A stretch of DNA of 64,000 nt from Lentzea nigeriaca (GTDB lineage: Bacteria > Actinomycetota > Actinomycetes > Mycobacteriales > Pseudonocardiaceae), in contig NZ_JAFBCX010000004.1 of the NCBI RefSeq assembly GCF_016907955.1, positions 372,001 to 436,000 on the forward strand, in the 5' to 3' direction. The number at the start of each line of letters is the position of its first letter. Within the stretch, counting starts at the first letter, position 1. The notes under the pieces were generated by a model. That model was not told the DNA's origin. It did no database searches and saw only the letters and a program-made list of their open reading frames with translations. Both the position numbers and the translations under genes were made by a program. Shown piece after piece: positions 42,201 through 52,412 of this stretch.

Positions 42201-43964
42201 GTGGCCACGCGCAAGAACGCAGCTGCAGCACCGCAAACCCCCTCCGCCCCGCCGATCACCGGCAGGCTGGGCCCGGCCGAACGCGAGGAGTCGTGGCAGC
42301 GGCTGGGGGCGGAGACGTTCGACCTCGTGGTGATCGGCGGCGGTGTCGTCGGTGTCGGCGCCGCACTCGACGCGGCCACCAGAGGCCTGCGGGTGGCGCT
42401 CGTCGAGGCCCGTGACCTGGCGTCGGGCACGTCGAGCCGGTCCTCCAAGCTCTTCCACGGCGGCCTGCGGTACCTGGAGCAGCTCGAGTTCGGCCTGGTC
42501 CGCGAGGCGCTGCGGGAGCGCGAGCTGATGCTGACGCGCATCGCACCCCACCTGGTGAAGCCGGTGAGCTTCCTGTACCCGCTGTCGAACCGGGTGTGGG
42601 AACGGCCGTACACGGCGGCGGGCCTCTTCCTCTACGACACGATGGGCGGTGCCCGGTCCGTACCGGGCCAGAAGCACCTGACCCGTGCGGGCGCGCTCCG
42701 GCTGGTGCCCGCGCTGAAGCGGGATGCGTTGATCGGCGGCATCCGTTACTACGACGCCCAGGCCGACGACGCGCGGCACACGATGATGGTGGGCCGCACC
42801 GCCGCGCACTACGGCGCCGTCGTCCGCACGTCGACCCAGGTAGTCGGCTTCCTGCGCGAGGCGGACCGCGTGTCCGGCGTGCGTGTGCGGGACGTCGAGG
42901 ACGGCCGCGAGGTCGACGTGCGGGCGCACGCGGTGATCAACGCGACGGGCGTGTGGACCGACGAGCTTCAGCGCCTTTCCGGCTCGCGCGGCCGGTTCCG
43001 GGTGCGGGCGTCGAAGGGCGTGCACATCGTCGTTCCGCGCGACCGGATCGTCGCAGAGTCCGGGATGATCCTGCGCACCGAGAAGTCCGTGCTGTTCGTG
43101 ATCCCGTGGCGCAACCACTGGATCGTCGGCACCACCGACACCGACTGGAACCTCGACCTGGCCCACCCGGCGGCGACCAAGCACGACATCGACTACATCC
43201 TCGAGCACGTCAACTCGGTGCTCGCCACGCCGTTGACGCACGACGACATCGAGGGCGTCTACGCGGGCCTTCGTCCTCTGCTGGCGGGCGAATCCGATTC
43301 GACGTCGAAGCTCTCCCGCGAGCACGCGGTGGCTCGGGTCGCGCCCGGACTGGTCGCGATCGCGGGCGGCAAGTACACGACGTACCGGGTGATGGGCGCG
43401 GACGCCGTGGATGCGGCACATGTCGACCTGCCCGGCCGGATCCAGCCGTCCATCACCGACAAGGTGCCGCTGGTCGGCGCCGACGGCTACCACGCGCTGG
43501 TCAACCAGGCCGATCAACTCGCGGCCAAGCACGGCCTGCACCCGTACCGCGTGCGGCACCTGCTGGACCGTTACGGCTCACTGGTGCACGAGGTGTTGTC
43601 GCTCGCCGCCGACAACCCGGACCTGCTGAAGCCGATCCCGGCCTCCCCCGACTACCTGCAGGTCGAGGCGGTCTACGCGGCGTCGCACGAGGGCGCCATG
43701 CACCTCGAGGACGTGCTCACCAGGCGCACTCGCATCTCCATCGAGTACGCCCACCGCGGCGTCGAGTCGGCGGAGGCGGTGGCACGGCTGATCGCACCGG
43801 TGCTCGGGTGGGACGAGGACGCGATCAAGCGCGAGGTCGAGATCTACAACGCCCGCGTCGAGGCCGAGCGCGCGTCCCAGACCAAGCCGGACGACCAGGC
43901 GGCAGATGCCGTTCGGGCGGCGGCACCCGAAGCACGCCCCCAACTGGAAGAGCCGGTGAGCTGA
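42201..43964 (+). CDS. glpD: Glycerol-3-phosphate dehydrogenase (FAD)
   Basis: GlpD oxidises glycerol 3-phosphate to dihydroxyacetone phosphate and passes electrons to quinone at the membrane. The 587-residue protein has the FAD motif V-V-I-G-G-G-V-V-G-V-G-A-A-L-D-A, S-S-R-S-S-K-L-F-H-G-G-L-R-Y-L-E for substrate and flavin binding, and the C-terminal helical domain with E-A-V-Y-A-A. A Gln/Pro/Ala N-terminal extension of about 25 residues is unusual but harmless. GTG start with GGGAGG upstream. It corresponds to glpD2 near lpdA in M. tuberculosis. Confidence 0.94.
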   Translation: MATRKNAAAAPQTPSAPPITGRLGPAEREESWQRLGAETFDLVVIGGGVVGVGAALDAATRGLRVALVEARDLASGTSSRSSKLFHGGLRYLEQLEFGLVREALRERELMLTRIAPHLVKPVSFLYPLSNRVWERPYTAAGLFLYDTMGGARSVPGQKHLTRAGALRLVPALKRDALIGGIRYYDAQADDARHTMMVGRTAAHYGAVVRTSTQVVGFLREADRVSGVRVRDVEDGREVDVRAHAVINATGVWTDELQRLSGSRGRFRVRASKGVHIVVPRDRIVAESGMILRTEKSVLFVIPWRNHWIVGTTDTDWNLDLAHPAATKHDIDYILEHVNSVLATPLTHDDIEGVYAGLRPLLAGESDSTSKLSREHAVARVAPGLVAIAGGKYTTYRVMGADAVDAAHVDLPGRIQPSITDKVPLVGADGYHALVNQADQLAAKHGLHPYRVRHLLDRYGSLVHEVLSLAADNPDLLKPIPASPDYLQVEAVYAASHEGAMHLEDVLTRRTRISIEYAHRGVESAEAVARLIAPVLGWDEDAIKREVEIYNARVEAERASQTKPDDQAADAVRAAAPEARPQLEEPVS

Positions 43965-44474
43965 TCAGGCGTTCTCGGGAGCTTGGAACACGACAACCTG
44001 TTCGTCGTCGCGGTAGGGCCGGAAGAAGCGCCACTCCTCGTGGCGCACCGAGCCCGTCCTCAGCGCGTCGAGCCGGAGGCCGTCCGAGAACGAGATGGTC
44101 AGGTCACACCACGCGGTGACGTCGGCCGCCGTCACGACGACCGATTCTTCTGCCAGGTACGCGGTCAGCTTCCTGGCTCGTGCGTCGAACCTGTTGGCGC
44201 CCTGCACGTCCCAGTCGAAGTCGTCGTCACCGGACCAACCAGGTCTCGGTTGGTGGACGTCGTACGACCCGGTGACGACCTCATCACCGTCGAGCAGCCG
44301 CCACGGGCACTGGAGGTGGAGTGCGTACTCGGCGATCTCACGGGTCCTGCCGTTGTGGCCGGTCACGACGCGGAGCGCGCCGAAGCCCACCCAGATGAGG
44401 CCGGCAGCACGTCCGACGTACTGCCGTCGCTCACCGACGAGGTTCGCCAGAGACCGGCGCGCTTCCTCGATCAC
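43965..44474 (-). CDS. Hypothetical protein
   Basis: A 169-residue soluble protein with no signal or membrane helix; the pattern (A-L-H-L-Q-C-P-W-R-L, V-T-A-W-C-D-L-T-I-S-F-S-D-G-L-R-L, E-E-W-R-F-F-R-P) suggests a compact beta-sandwich-like fold of unknown family. GTG 44474 sits four bases after the stop of the amidohydrolase gene, so it is probably the last gene of that operon. Its 3' end abuts the convergent glpD stop. I do not recognise the function. Confidence 0.65.
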   Translation of the reverse strand: MIEEARRSLANLVGERRQYVGRAAGLIWVGFGALRVVTGHNGRTREIAEYALHLQCPWRLLDGDEVVTGSYDVHQPRPGWSGDDDFDWDVQGANRFDARARKLTAYLAEESVVVTAADVTAWCDLTISFSDGLRLDALRTGSVRHEEWRFFRPYRDDEQVVVFQAPENA

Positions 44475-44478
44475 GAAC

Positions 44479-45756
44479 TCAGGCCAGCGCCGCCAGGGCC
44501 GTGTGGACCATGACGCGAACACCCACGAGGAGGGCGCGCTCATCCAGATCGAACGTCGGCTGGTGCAGGTCGCGCTGCTCCTCCTGGCCGTTCCACACGC
44601 CGAGGCGCGCGAACGAGCCGGGCACGTGCTCCAGGTACCAGCCGAAGTCCTCGCCGCCGGACGACTGCTCGGTGCCGGCCAGGGCGTCGTCGCCCAGGGC
44701 GGCCTCGATGCCGGCGCGCAGGATCTGGGTCGACTCGCGCTCGTTCACGACCGGGGGCACGCCGCGGCGGTGGTGCAGGTCGAAGCCGACGCCGGTGGGC
44801 AGCAGCAGACCGGTCACCAGGTCCTTGACCAGCGGTTCGAGCTCGGCCCAGATGTCGCGGTCGCCGGTGCGCAGCGTGCCGCGCAGCAGGCCGTCCTGCG
44901 GGACGGCGTTCGGTGCCTCGCCCGCGTGGACCGCGCCCCACACCAGGACGGTGCCGGAGCGCGGGTCGACGCGGCGGGACAGCATCGTCGGCAGGCCGGT
45001 GATGACGGTGCCGAGCGCGTGCACGAGGTCCGCGGTGAGGTGCGGGCGCGAGGTGTGGCCGCCCGGCGAGGACAGGCGCAGCTCGAGCAGGTCGGAGGCC
45101 GACGTGATGGCGCCGATCCTGGTGCCGACGCGGCCGACCTGCAGGCGCGGGTCGCAGTGCAGGCCGAAGATCCGCTCCACACCGTCGAGACCACCGGCGG
45201 CCAGCACGTCGAGTGCGCCGCCCGGCATGACCTCCTCGGCCGGCTGGAACACCAGACGGACGCGGCCGGGCAGTTCGGTGGCCGACGCGAGCGCCAGGGC
45301 GGTGCCGAGCAGGACCGTCGTGTGGGCGTCGTGACCGCACGCGTGCGACGCACCGTCCACAGTGGACGCAAACGGCAGACCGGTGTTCTCCGGCAACGGC
45401 AGTGCGTCCATGTCGGCGCGCAACGCCACACAGCGGGGGCCGTTGCCGACGTCGCAGATGAGGCCGGTGCCGCCGGGGAGGATGCGGGGCTTGAGGCCCA
45501 CCTCGCGGAGCAGCTTCGCCACGAGCTCGGTGGTGTTGTACTCGTTGCGGGACAGCTCGGGGTTGGCGTGGATGTGGCGGCGCCAGGCGACGATGTCGGA
45601 GGCGTGTGCCTTCAACCAGTCGTCGAGCCACGCGGGACCGCGGCCCTCTCCGAGATCATCCACAGGAGACATGCTCACCCCGGTGGGGTCGACGAGCATC
45701 TCGGTGGACGTCGTCACAGTTGAGGAGCCCGATGGACGGGAGTCCAGGACCGTCAC
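44479..45756 (-). CDS. amiA1: M20D amidohydrolase (AmiA1-like)
   Basis: The 425-residue metal-dependent amidohydrolase has R-A-D-M-D-A-L-P-L, H-A-C-G-H-D-A-H-T (metal-binding His/Asp), F-Q-P-A-E-E (catalytic Glu), L-H-C-D-P and S-S-G-G-E-D-F-G-W-Y. It probably removes acyl groups from N-acyl amino acids or related compounds. The first about 35 residues are a low-complexity extension; GTG 45756 is kept because it overlaps the preceding gene's stop (GTGA). The tandem with the next gene matches M. tuberculosis amiB1-amiA1. Confidence 0.9.
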   Translation of the reverse strand: MTVLDSRPSGSSTVTTSTEMLVDPTGVSMSPVDDLGEGRGPAWLDDWLKAHASDIVAWRRHIHANPELSRNEYNTTELVAKLLREVGLKPRILPGGTGLICDVGNGPRCVALRADMDALPLPENTGLPFASTVDGASHACGHDAHTTVLLGTALALASATELPGRVRLVFQPAEEVMPGGALDVLAAGGLDGVERIFGLHCDPRLQVGRVGTRIGAITSASDLLELRLSSPGGHTSRPHLTADLVHALGTVITGLPTMLSRRVDPRSGTVLVWGAVHAGEAPNAVPQDGLLRGTLRTGDRDIWAELEPLVKDLVTGLLLPTGVGFDLHHRRGVPPVVNERESTQILRAGIEAALGDDALAGTEQSSGGEDFGWYLEHVPGSFARLGVWNGQEEQRDLHQPTFDLDERALLVGVRVMVHTALAALA

Positions 45757-46925
45757 GCCGCACCTCCGCGGGCCAGCAGCCGTGCGCGCTGCTGGGAATC
45801 GGTGGCTGTCGCGATCGTCGTCCAGGCCATGGCGAGTGCTCCCTCGAGCAACGCACGGTCGGCCGACGCCGAGGCACAGGCGGTCGCGAACTCTTGTTGG
45901 TGGTTCACCGCGTCTCCGCAGTCAATGGCAATGGTCGGGTGGATGGCGGGCAACACTCTTGTGACGTTGCCCATGTCGGTGCTCCCGATCTTCTCTCGCT
46001 GTTCCTGCTCGGGCGAGAGCGGTCGTCGTCCCAGTTCAGTGGCAGCACGCCGGTAGGCGTCAGCGAGCCACGGGTCGGGAGTCAGCTCGGCGTAGATCGG
46101 TGAGACCTGCACGACCTCATGGGTGCAGCCGGTCGCGAGCGCGCCGGCCTGAAAACAGTCCCGGATCCGGTTCTCCAGGCGCTGCAACGATTCCAGGTTC
46201 TCCGCCCTCACATCGAACATCGCCGACGCGCGAGCGGGTATTACGTTCGGCACCGTGCCGCCGTTGGTGACGATACCGGTCACCATCTGGCCGGGTTCGA
46301 GGTGCTGCCGCAGCAGGCTGATCGAGATCTGCGCGACGGTCACCGCGTCCGCGGCGTTGATGCCGAGGTGCGGGGCTGCGGCCGCGTGGGACGGCTTGCC
46401 CGTGTAGTGCACCTCGAGGTCCGTGATCGCGAGCGATCGGGCGGCACACGACTCGTACGGCGCCGGGTGCACCATCATCGAGAACGAGACGTCGTCGAAG
46501 ACGCCGCGTTCGAGCATGAGCACCTTGCCGCCGCCGACTTCTTCCGCCGGAGTCCCGATCACCTTCACGGTGATACCCAGACGGTCGGCGATGTCACGCA
46601 GAGCGAGCGCCGAGCCGACCGAGGCTGCGGCGATGACGTTGTGCCCGCACGCGTGCCCGACCTCGGGCAACGCGTCGTATTCAGCGCAAAGTCCCAGCAC
46701 CAGCTCGCCGTCGCCGTAGGTGGCGACGAACGCGGTGTCGAGGTCCGCAACGCCGCGGTCGATCTTGAAACCCTCGCGGGCCAGCAGGGAGGTGATCTTC
46801 TCGACGCTGCGGTACTCCTCGAAAGCCAGCTCAGGTTCGGCGTGGATCGAGTGAGACAGGTCCAGCAGCGCGTCGGAGTACCGCTCGACGGTCGAGCGTG
46901 TGCTCATCTTCAAGTCGATACTCAT
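45753..46925 (-). CDS. amiB1: M20-family amidohydrolase (AmiB1-like)
   Basis: A 390-residue paralogue-like M20 protein with A-E-Y-D-A-L-P, G-H-A-C-G-H-N (metal site), G-T-P-A-E-E (catalytic Glu), the dimer domain including T-G-K-P-S-H-A-A-A and G-S-T-D-M-G-N-V-T. Its closest pattern is the AbgB/AmiB type, which cleaves amide bonds such as p-aminobenzoyl-glutamate or N-acyl amino acids. ATG 46925 follows GGTGAG; upstream in-frame starts exist. It is first in the operon with amiA1. Confidence 0.89.
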   Translation of the reverse strand: MSIDLKMSTRSTVERYSDALLDLSHSIHAEPELAFEEYRSVEKITSLLAREGFKIDRGVADLDTAFVATYGDGELVLGLCAEYDALPEVGHACGHNVIAAASVGSALALRDIADRLGITVKVIGTPAEEVGGGKVLMLERGVFDDVSFSMMVHPAPYESCAARSLAITDLEVHYTGKPSHAAAAPHLGINAADAVTVAQISISLLRQHLEPGQMVTGIVTNGGTVPNVIPARASAMFDVRAENLESLQRLENRIRDCFQAGALATGCTHEVVQVSPIYAELTPDPWLADAYRRAATELGRRPLSPEQEQREKIGSTDMGNVTRVLPAIHPTIAIDCGDAVNHQQEFATACASASADRALLEGALAMAWTTIATATDSQQRARLLARGGAA

Positions 46926-47139
46926 TTGCTCACCATCCTGCATCACCACCTGTGAGGCGCAGTGCGCTGATGATGATCAACCGGCTGGCCGGTCGCAGCG
47001 CTGCGCCGAGCGGCGAGCGAGTTTCGGTCTGACCGATCAACGATGACGCAAATGGTCGAGAAGCACGCTTAAATTTGGCTATCGCGTCCCACTGGCTGGG
47101 ACGAATCGTCTCAGCTCGAACAACCGGCGAACGGTCGGC

Positions 47140-47433
47140 TCAGCCCTTCTTCGCCGCCCGCTCCTTGCGCCATTTCGCCCACCGCTTCTTGTTCCGGTAG
47201 TAGACCAGCACGAACAGGCCCAGCGCGATTCCGCCGATCCACAGTTTGCGCTTGGTCTCCTGCCGCACCTCCGGCGACGGCTCCTGCGGCGCGTTCACGT
47301 CGGGAGCCGGGTTCACGGCCGTCGTCTGCTGCGCTGCCACAACAGCGTTCGCGCTCCCCCCGGCAACGGATGTCCCGGCGATCCCGAAGACGCCCATCAG
47401 CGCGAACACGCAGGCCAGCAGCAACCTCGACAT
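47140..47433 (-). CDS. Small exported membrane protein
   Basis: A 97-residue protein with a signal-like helix (about residues 4-26, ending T-S-V-A-G), a Pro/Gln-rich extracytoplasmic stretch of about 40 residues, a second helix (I-G-G-I-A-L-G-L-F-V-L-V-Y-Y) and a very basic C-terminal tail (K-R-W-A-K-W-R-K). ATG 47433 follows AGGTC. The tail would lie in the cytoplasm if the first helix is cleaved. The function is unknown; it lies between the amidohydrolase operon and meaB. Confidence 0.6.
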   Translation of the reverse strand: MSRLLLACVFALMGVFGIAGTSVAGGSANAVVAAQQTTAVNPAPDVNAPQEPSPEVRQETKRKLWIGGIALGLFVLVYYRNKKRWAKWRKERAAKKG

Positions 47434-47489
47434 GACCTGAACTCTACAACGAATACCTCGGTCGAAGGTCACCCAAACTAGTTACATCG

Positions 47490-48482
47490 CTACCGAGAGT
47501 CCGATTGGAACGCCTTCAAAATCTGCTCCGCGGCAAGCGTTGCGGTCAGTTCGCCAGACCTGACCTTCTCCTCCAGAGAGGGCGCCATCGCGCGCACGGC
47601 GGTGCTCTCCCGGACCTGCCGCCACAGTTCGTCATGAACCATCATCCAAGTCCATTCGACCTGCTGACGCCGACGACGCTCGTCCAGTTCACCGGCTTCC
47701 CTCAGAGTGGACTGGTGTTCCAGCACGCGGGACCACAGCTCTTCGAGCCCGTTTCCGGTGAGACCAGAGCAAGTGAGCACCGGCGGGTGCCACAACGCGT
47801 CCGGCGGGCGCAGCAGCCGCAACGCCCCGGCCAGCTCCCGCGCGGCCTTGCGGGCGTCCATCTCGTGCTCGCCGTCGGCCTTGTTGACCGCGATGACGTC
47901 CGCGAGCTCCAGCACGCCCTTCTTGATGCCCTGCAGCTGGTCACCGGTGCGCGCCAGGGTCAGGAACAACGAGCAGTCCGTCATGTTCGCGACGGCCACC
48001 TCCGACTGCCCGACACCGACCGTCTCGACCAGCACGACGTCGAACCCCGCGGCCTCGACCAGCACGATCGTCTCGCGGGTGGCCTGCGCGACACCGCCGA
48101 GCGTGCCGGACGTCGGCGATGGCCGGATGAACGCCTTTTCGTTGACCGAGAGCCGTGCCATCCGGGTCTTGTCACCCAGGATGCTGCCGCCCGTGCGGGT
48201 GGACGACGGGTCGACGGCCAGCACCGCCACCCGGTGGCCCTTCTCGACCAGCATGGTGCCGAGCGCGTCGATGAACGTCGACTTGCCCACGCCGGGCACG
48301 CCGGTGATGCCGACGCGGATCGCGTTGCCCGACTTGGGCAACAGCTCGATCAGCAGCTCCTGGGCCTTCGCGCGGTGGTCGGCGCGTTTCGACTCGACGA
48401 GCGTGATCGCCCTGGCGAGCATCCCGCGGCTGCCGCCGAGCACACCCCTGGTGTACTCGGCGACGTCGATCACCCTAGGCAT
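47490..48482 (-). CDS. meaB: Methylmalonyl-CoA mutase-associated GTPase MeaB
   Basis: MeaB is a G3E GTPase that loads and protects adenosylcobalamin in methylmalonyl-CoA mutase. The 330-residue protein has Walker [15 protein letters not shown] (switch), E-T-V-G-V-G-Q-S-E (Walker B region) and N-K-A-D for guanine recognition, plus the C-terminal helical dimer arm. The ATG overlaps the mutB stop by eight bases, so the three genes mutA-mutB-meaB form one operon, as in M. tuberculosis. Confidence 0.95.
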   Translation of the reverse strand: MPRVIDVAEYTRGVLGGSRGMLARAITLVESKRADHRAKAQELLIELLPKSGNAIRVGITGVPGVGKSTFIDALGTMLVEKGHRVAVLAVDPSSTRTGGSILGDKTRMARLSVNEKAFIRPSPTSGTLGGVAQATRETIVLVEAAGFDVVLVETVGVGQSEVAVANMTDCSLFLTLARTGDQLQGIKKGVLELADVIAVNKADGEHEMDARKAARELAGALRLLRPPDALWHPPVLTCSGLTGNGLEELWSRVLEHQSTLREAGELDERRRRQQVEWTWMMVHDELWRQVRESTAVRAMAPSLEEKVRSGELTATLAAEQILKAFQSDSR

Positions 48483-50610
48483 GGTGTCCGAGCTGGTCGG
48501 CGAGCTTGAGCAGCAGGTCCTTGGCCGCGTCCGCGATGACGGTGCCGGGCGGGAAGATCGCCGCCGCGCCCGCCGCGTACAGCTCGTCGAAGTCCTGCGG
48601 CGGGATCACGCCACCGACCACGATCATGATGTCCTCGCGGTCGAGCTTCGCGAGCTCCTGGCGCAGCGCGGGCACCAGCGTGAGGTGGCCGGCGGCGAGC
48701 GAGGACACGCCGACGATGTGCACGTCGGCCTCGACGGCCTGCCGCGCGACCTCCTCCGGCGTCTGGAACAGCGGGCCGACGTCGACGTCGAAGCCGAGGT
48801 CCGCGAACGCCGTCGCGATCACCTTCTGGCCGCGGTCGTGCCCGTCCTGGCCCATCTTGGCGACCAGGATGCGCGGCCGGCGGCCTTCGTCCTCCGCGAA
48901 CGCCTCGACGACCTCGCGGCAGGCGTCCACATTGGACACTTGGCCGACCTCCTGGCGGTAGACACCGGTGATCGTGCGGATCTGGGCGCTGTGCCGCCCC
49001 CACACCTTGCCGAGCGACTCGGAGATCTCGCCGACGGTCGCCTTGGCGCGGGCGGCGTTGATCGCCAGCTCCAGCAGGTTGCCACCGCCGGTCGCAGCGT
49101 TCGTGAGCTGCCGGAGCGCACTGTCCACAGCGGACTGGTCGCGTTCTTCCCTGAGCCTGCGCAGCTTTTCGAGCTGCTGCGCGCGCACCCCGGCGTTGTC
49201 GACCTTGAGCACCTCGATCTGCTCGTCGTCGGTCACCAGGTACTTGTTGACGCCGATGACGGGCTGCCGGCCGGAGTCGATGCGCGCCTGCGTGCGGGCG
49301 GCGGCCTCCTCGATGCGCAGCTTCGGGATGCCCTCGTCGATCGCGCGGGCCATGCCACCGGCCTTCTCGACCTCGGTGATGTGCTCCCAGGCCTTCTTCG
49401 CGAGCTCGTTGGTGAGGCGCTCGACGTACGCGCTGCCGCCCCACGGGTCGATCACGCGCGTCGTGCCGGACTCCTGCTGGAGCAGCAGCTGCGTGTTGCG
49501 GGCGATGCGCGCGGAGAAGTCCGTCGGCAGCGCGAGCGCCTCGTCGAGTGCGTTGGTGTGCAACGACTGCGTGTGGCCCTGCGTCGCCGCCATCGCCTCG
49601 ACGCACGTGCGCGCGACGTTGTTGAACACGTCCTGCGCGGTGAGCGACCAGCCGGACGTCTGACAGTGCGTGCGCAGGCTCAGCGACTTCTGGCTCTTGG
49701 GCTCGAAGCCGTTGACCAGCTTGGCCCAGAGCAGGCGCGCGGCCCGCATCTTGGCGATCTCCATGAAGAAGTTCATGCCGATCGCCCAGAAGAAGGACAG
49801 CCGCGGTGCGAACGCGTCCACGTCCAGCCCGGCCGCCTTGCCGGCGCGGATGTACTCGACGCCGTCCGCGAGCGTGTAGGCGAGCTCCAGGTCGGCGGTC
49901 GCCCCCGCCTCCTGCATGTGGTAGCCGGAGATCGAGATGGAGTTGAACTTCGGCATGTGCTGGCTGGTGAAGCTGAAGATGTCGGAGATGATCCGCATCG
50001 ACGGCTGCGGCGGGTAGATGTAGGTGTTGCGGACCATGAACTCCTTGAGGATGTCGTTCTGGATGGTCCCCATGAGCTGCTCCGGCTTCACCCCCTGCTC
50101 CTCGGCCGCGACCACGAAGAGCGCGAGAACCGGCAGCACAGCACCGTTCATCGTCATCGACACGGACATCTTGTCGAGCGGGATGCCGTCGAACAGCGTG
50201 CGCATGTCGTAGATCGAGTCGATCGCGACACCGGCCATGCCGACGTCACCGGCGACGCGCGGGTGGTCCGAGTCGTAGCCGCGGTGGGTGGCGAGGTCGA
50301 ACGCGACACTCAGCCCCTTCTGCCCGGCCGCGAGGTTGCGGCGGTAGAAGGCGTTCGACTCCTCTGCCGTCGAGAAGCCCGCGTACTGCCTGATGGTCCA
50401 CGGCTGGTTGACGTACATCGTGGGGTACGGGCCGCGCAGGAACGGCGCGATGCCTGGGTACGTCTCCAGGAAGTCCAGCCCGTCCACGTCGGACGGACCG
50501 TAGACCGGCTTGACCGCGATGCCCTCCGGCGTCTCCCAAGCCGGCAGGTCGGTCTCGTACTTCGCCGACGGGAGCGGGCCGAGGTCGATGTCCGCGAAGT
50601 TGGGGATCAT
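48475..50610 (-). CDS. mutB: Methylmalonyl-CoA mutase large subunit
   Basis: The 711-residue catalytic subunit interconverts methylmalonyl-CoA and succinyl-CoA with adenosylcobalamin. It carries the TIM-barrel R-G-P-Y-P-T-M-Y and G-Y-H-M-Q-E-A-G-A segments and a C-terminal B12 domain with D-G-H-D-R-G (axial His), S-S-L-A-A-G-H and G-G-V-I-P-P. The ATG overlaps the mutA stop (ATGA at 50607-50610). It links the propionyl-CoA carboxylase in this window to the TCA cycle and supplies methylmalonyl-CoA exchange for polyketide or lipid synthesis. Confidence 0.96.
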   Translation of the reverse strand: MIPNFADIDLGPLPSAKYETDLPAWETPEGIAVKPVYGPSDVDGLDFLETYPGIAPFLRGPYPTMYVNQPWTIRQYAGFSTAEESNAFYRRNLAAGQKGLSVAFDLATHRGYDSDHPRVAGDVGMAGVAIDSIYDMRTLFDGIPLDKMSVSMTMNGAVLPVLALFVVAAEEQGVKPEQLMGTIQNDILKEFMVRNTYIYPPQPSMRIISDIFSFTSQHMPKFNSISISGYHMQEAGATADLELAYTLADGVEYIRAGKAAGLDVDAFAPRLSFFWAIGMNFFMEIAKMRAARLLWAKLVNGFEPKSQKSLSLRTHCQTSGWSLTAQDVFNNVARTCVEAMAATQGHTQSLHTNALDEALALPTDFSARIARNTQLLLQQESGTTRVIDPWGGSAYVERLTNELAKKAWEHITEVEKAGGMARAIDEGIPKLRIEEAAARTQARIDSGRQPVIGVNKYLVTDDEQIEVLKVDNAGVRAQQLEKLRRLREERDQSAVDSALRQLTNAATGGGNLLELAINAARAKATVGEISESLGKVWGRHSAQIRTITGVYRQEVGQVSNVDACREVVEAFAEDEGRRPRILVAKMGQDGHDRGQKVIATAFADLGFDVDVGPLFQTPEEVARQAVEADVHIVGVSSLAAGHLTLVPALRQELAKLDREDIMIVVGGVIPPQDFDELYAAGAAAIFPPGTVIADAAKDLLLKLADQLGHHA

Positions 50611-52322
50611 CGCTCCACTCCCTTGGATTCTTCGATGGCAAGGAACTCGAAGGTGTTGTTCAGGATTTCCAGCGCCGGACAGCCAAGGTAGACGTAGCCG
50701 TCGACGGTCGCGTCGCTCTTCCTGCCTGCCAGGAGTACCCGTTCCGCGCCCGCCGCACGCAGCGCCTCGACGGTCGGGACGGCCAGGTCGGCGTAGCTGC
50801 TGTCGCTGCCGCACACGACCGCGATCTTCGCACCGGACGCCTTGAACTTCTCGGCCACCTCGTCCGGCGTCTTGGTCGGGCCCGCGTTCGGCGTGGCGAA
50901 ACCGCCCGCGTTGAACAGGTTGGCGGCGAAGGTGGCGCGCGCGGTGTGGGCGGCGACCGGGCCGAGGGTGGCGAGGAAGACCTGCGGGCGTTCGGGCTGT
51001 GCGTCGGCGAGGTCGCGCAGCTCTTCGAAGGCCTGGGCGTATCGGACGCGCGGCAAGTCGCCTGTGGGCAGTTCCGGCGCGGGGTCGCGGACGACCGGCT
51101 TCTCGGTCAGGTTCGGGAACTCGCTCACACCGGTGATCGGGTCGCTCCGATCCGCGAGCCGAGCCGAGCGCGCAGCCCAGGTCGCCGCGATCCGGTCCCT
51201 GATCAGCCCGTGCGCGGCAGCGAACCCGCCCGCGCGTTCGATCTCCTGGAACCACGACCAGGCGGCACCGGCCAGCGAGTCGGTCAGCGATTCCACGTAC
51301 CAGGACCCGGCAGCGGGATCGATCACCTCACCGAGGTGCGACTCCTCCAGCAGAAGGTTCTGCGTGTTGCGTGCGATCCGCCGGGCGAACTCGTCCGGCA
51401 GCCCGATGGCCGCGTCGAACGGCTGAACCGTCACCGAGTCGGCACCGCCGAGACCGGCGGCCAGCGTCGCCACGGTGGTGCGCAGCATGTTCACCCACGG
51501 GTCGCGGCGGGTCATCATGGCGGACGACGTCACGGCGTGCTGCACCTGCGGCACGTCAACACCGGACACCTCGGCCACGCGCGCCCACAGCCGGCGTGCG
51601 GCGCGCAGCTTCGCGATGGTCATGAACTGGTCGGCGGTCGCGGCGTAGCGGAACTCCAGCTGCGCGAACGCCTGCGCGACGTCGAGCCCGGCGTCGGTCA
51701 GCGCGCGCAGGTACGACACTCCCAGGGCGATGGAGGCGCCCAGCTCCTCGGAGTCCGAGCCGCCCGCGTCGTGGAACGGCAGCGCGTCCACCACCACGGT
51801 CCGCAGCGAGGGGAACTGCCCGCAGGCCTGCTTGATGACGTCCAACGCATCACGAGAAGGCCTCAAAGCGAGGTTGCCCCGTACCTGCTCGGCCAGCACC
51901 GGTGCCTGGTCGTAGATCCGCAGCATCGTGCGGGCGGCCTCGACGTCGCCGTCGAGCACGATCGGCGCGAGGTCGAGGTAGACGCCGTCCAGCACGCGTT
52001 CGAGCGACGAAGCCGGCAGGGCGAGCCACAGCGAGGTGACACCGCCCTCCAGGTCGTTCATCAAAGCGACCGGATCGGGCACGGCGTGGCGCTGCCGAAC
52101 GTCCCAGCCCTGCTTGGCCGGCGCCAGCGCGTAGGGAGGCAACGCGTCGTCGAGCGTGTAGAGCGGCTGGAGTTCGATGCCGTCATAAGTCCTGGTGACC
52201 AGCGAGTCGAAACTCGCACCGGTCTTCGCGAGGACGGCGTCGACCAGCTCACGCCACTGTTCCCTCGACGCTGAGGGGAACTCGTTCGGGCGGAATTCGG
52301 CGGGCAAGGCCAACTCCATCAT
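50607..52322 (-). CDS. mutA: Methylmalonyl-CoA mutase small subunit
   Basis: The 571-residue partner keeps the barrel-and-B12-domain layout but has lost active-site residues: the axial-His motif D-x-H-x-x-G of MutB is replaced (in the last 100 residues [12 protein letters not shown]), as is normal for the non-catalytic subunit. It stabilises the heterodimer. ATG 52322 lies 90 bp from the divergent Ser/Thr-kinase gene. First gene of the mutA-mutB-meaB operon. Confidence 0.93.
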   Translation of the reverse strand: MMELALPAEFRPNEFPSASREQWRELVDAVLAKTGASFDSLVTRTYDGIELQPLYTLDDALPPYALAPAKQGWDVRQRHAVPDPVALMNDLEGGVTSLWLALPASSLERVLDGVYLDLAPIVLDGDVEAARTMLRIYDQAPVLAEQVRGNLALRPSRDALDVIKQACGQFPSLRTVVVDALPFHDAGGSDSEELGASIALGVSYLRALTDAGLDVAQAFAQLEFRYAATADQFMTIAKLRAARRLWARVAEVSGVDVPQVQHAVTSSAMMTRRDPWVNMLRTTVATLAAGLGGADSVTVQPFDAAIGLPDEFARRIARNTQNLLLEESHLGEVIDPAAGSWYVESLTDSLAGAAWSWFQEIERAGGFAAAHGLIRDRIAATWAARSARLADRSDPITGVSEFPNLTEKPVVRDPAPELPTGDLPRVRYAQAFEELRDLADAQPERPQVFLATLGPVAAHTARATFAANLFNAGGFATPNAGPTKTPDEVAEKFKASGAKIAVVCGSDSSYADLAVPTVEALRAAGAERVLLAGRKSDATVDGYVYLGCPALEILNNTFEFLAIEESKGVER

Positions 52323-52412
52323 GAGGTGCAGTGTTACCGACCAGTACCGGCACGGCTATGTGAGGTTCACCGCCGTTAACGATGCAGTCAGTCTGTCAGG
52401 AAGAATGACGGC

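Noticed and set aside
46926-47139. Possible short gene between amiB1 and the small membrane protein
   Set aside because: Only short frames without ribosome-binding sites or coding bias are present; probably the amiB1 promoter region.
47707-50691. Long plus-strand open frame opposite meaB and mutB
   Set aside because: Antisense to two certain genes in GC-rich DNA; its translation is low-complexity without domains.
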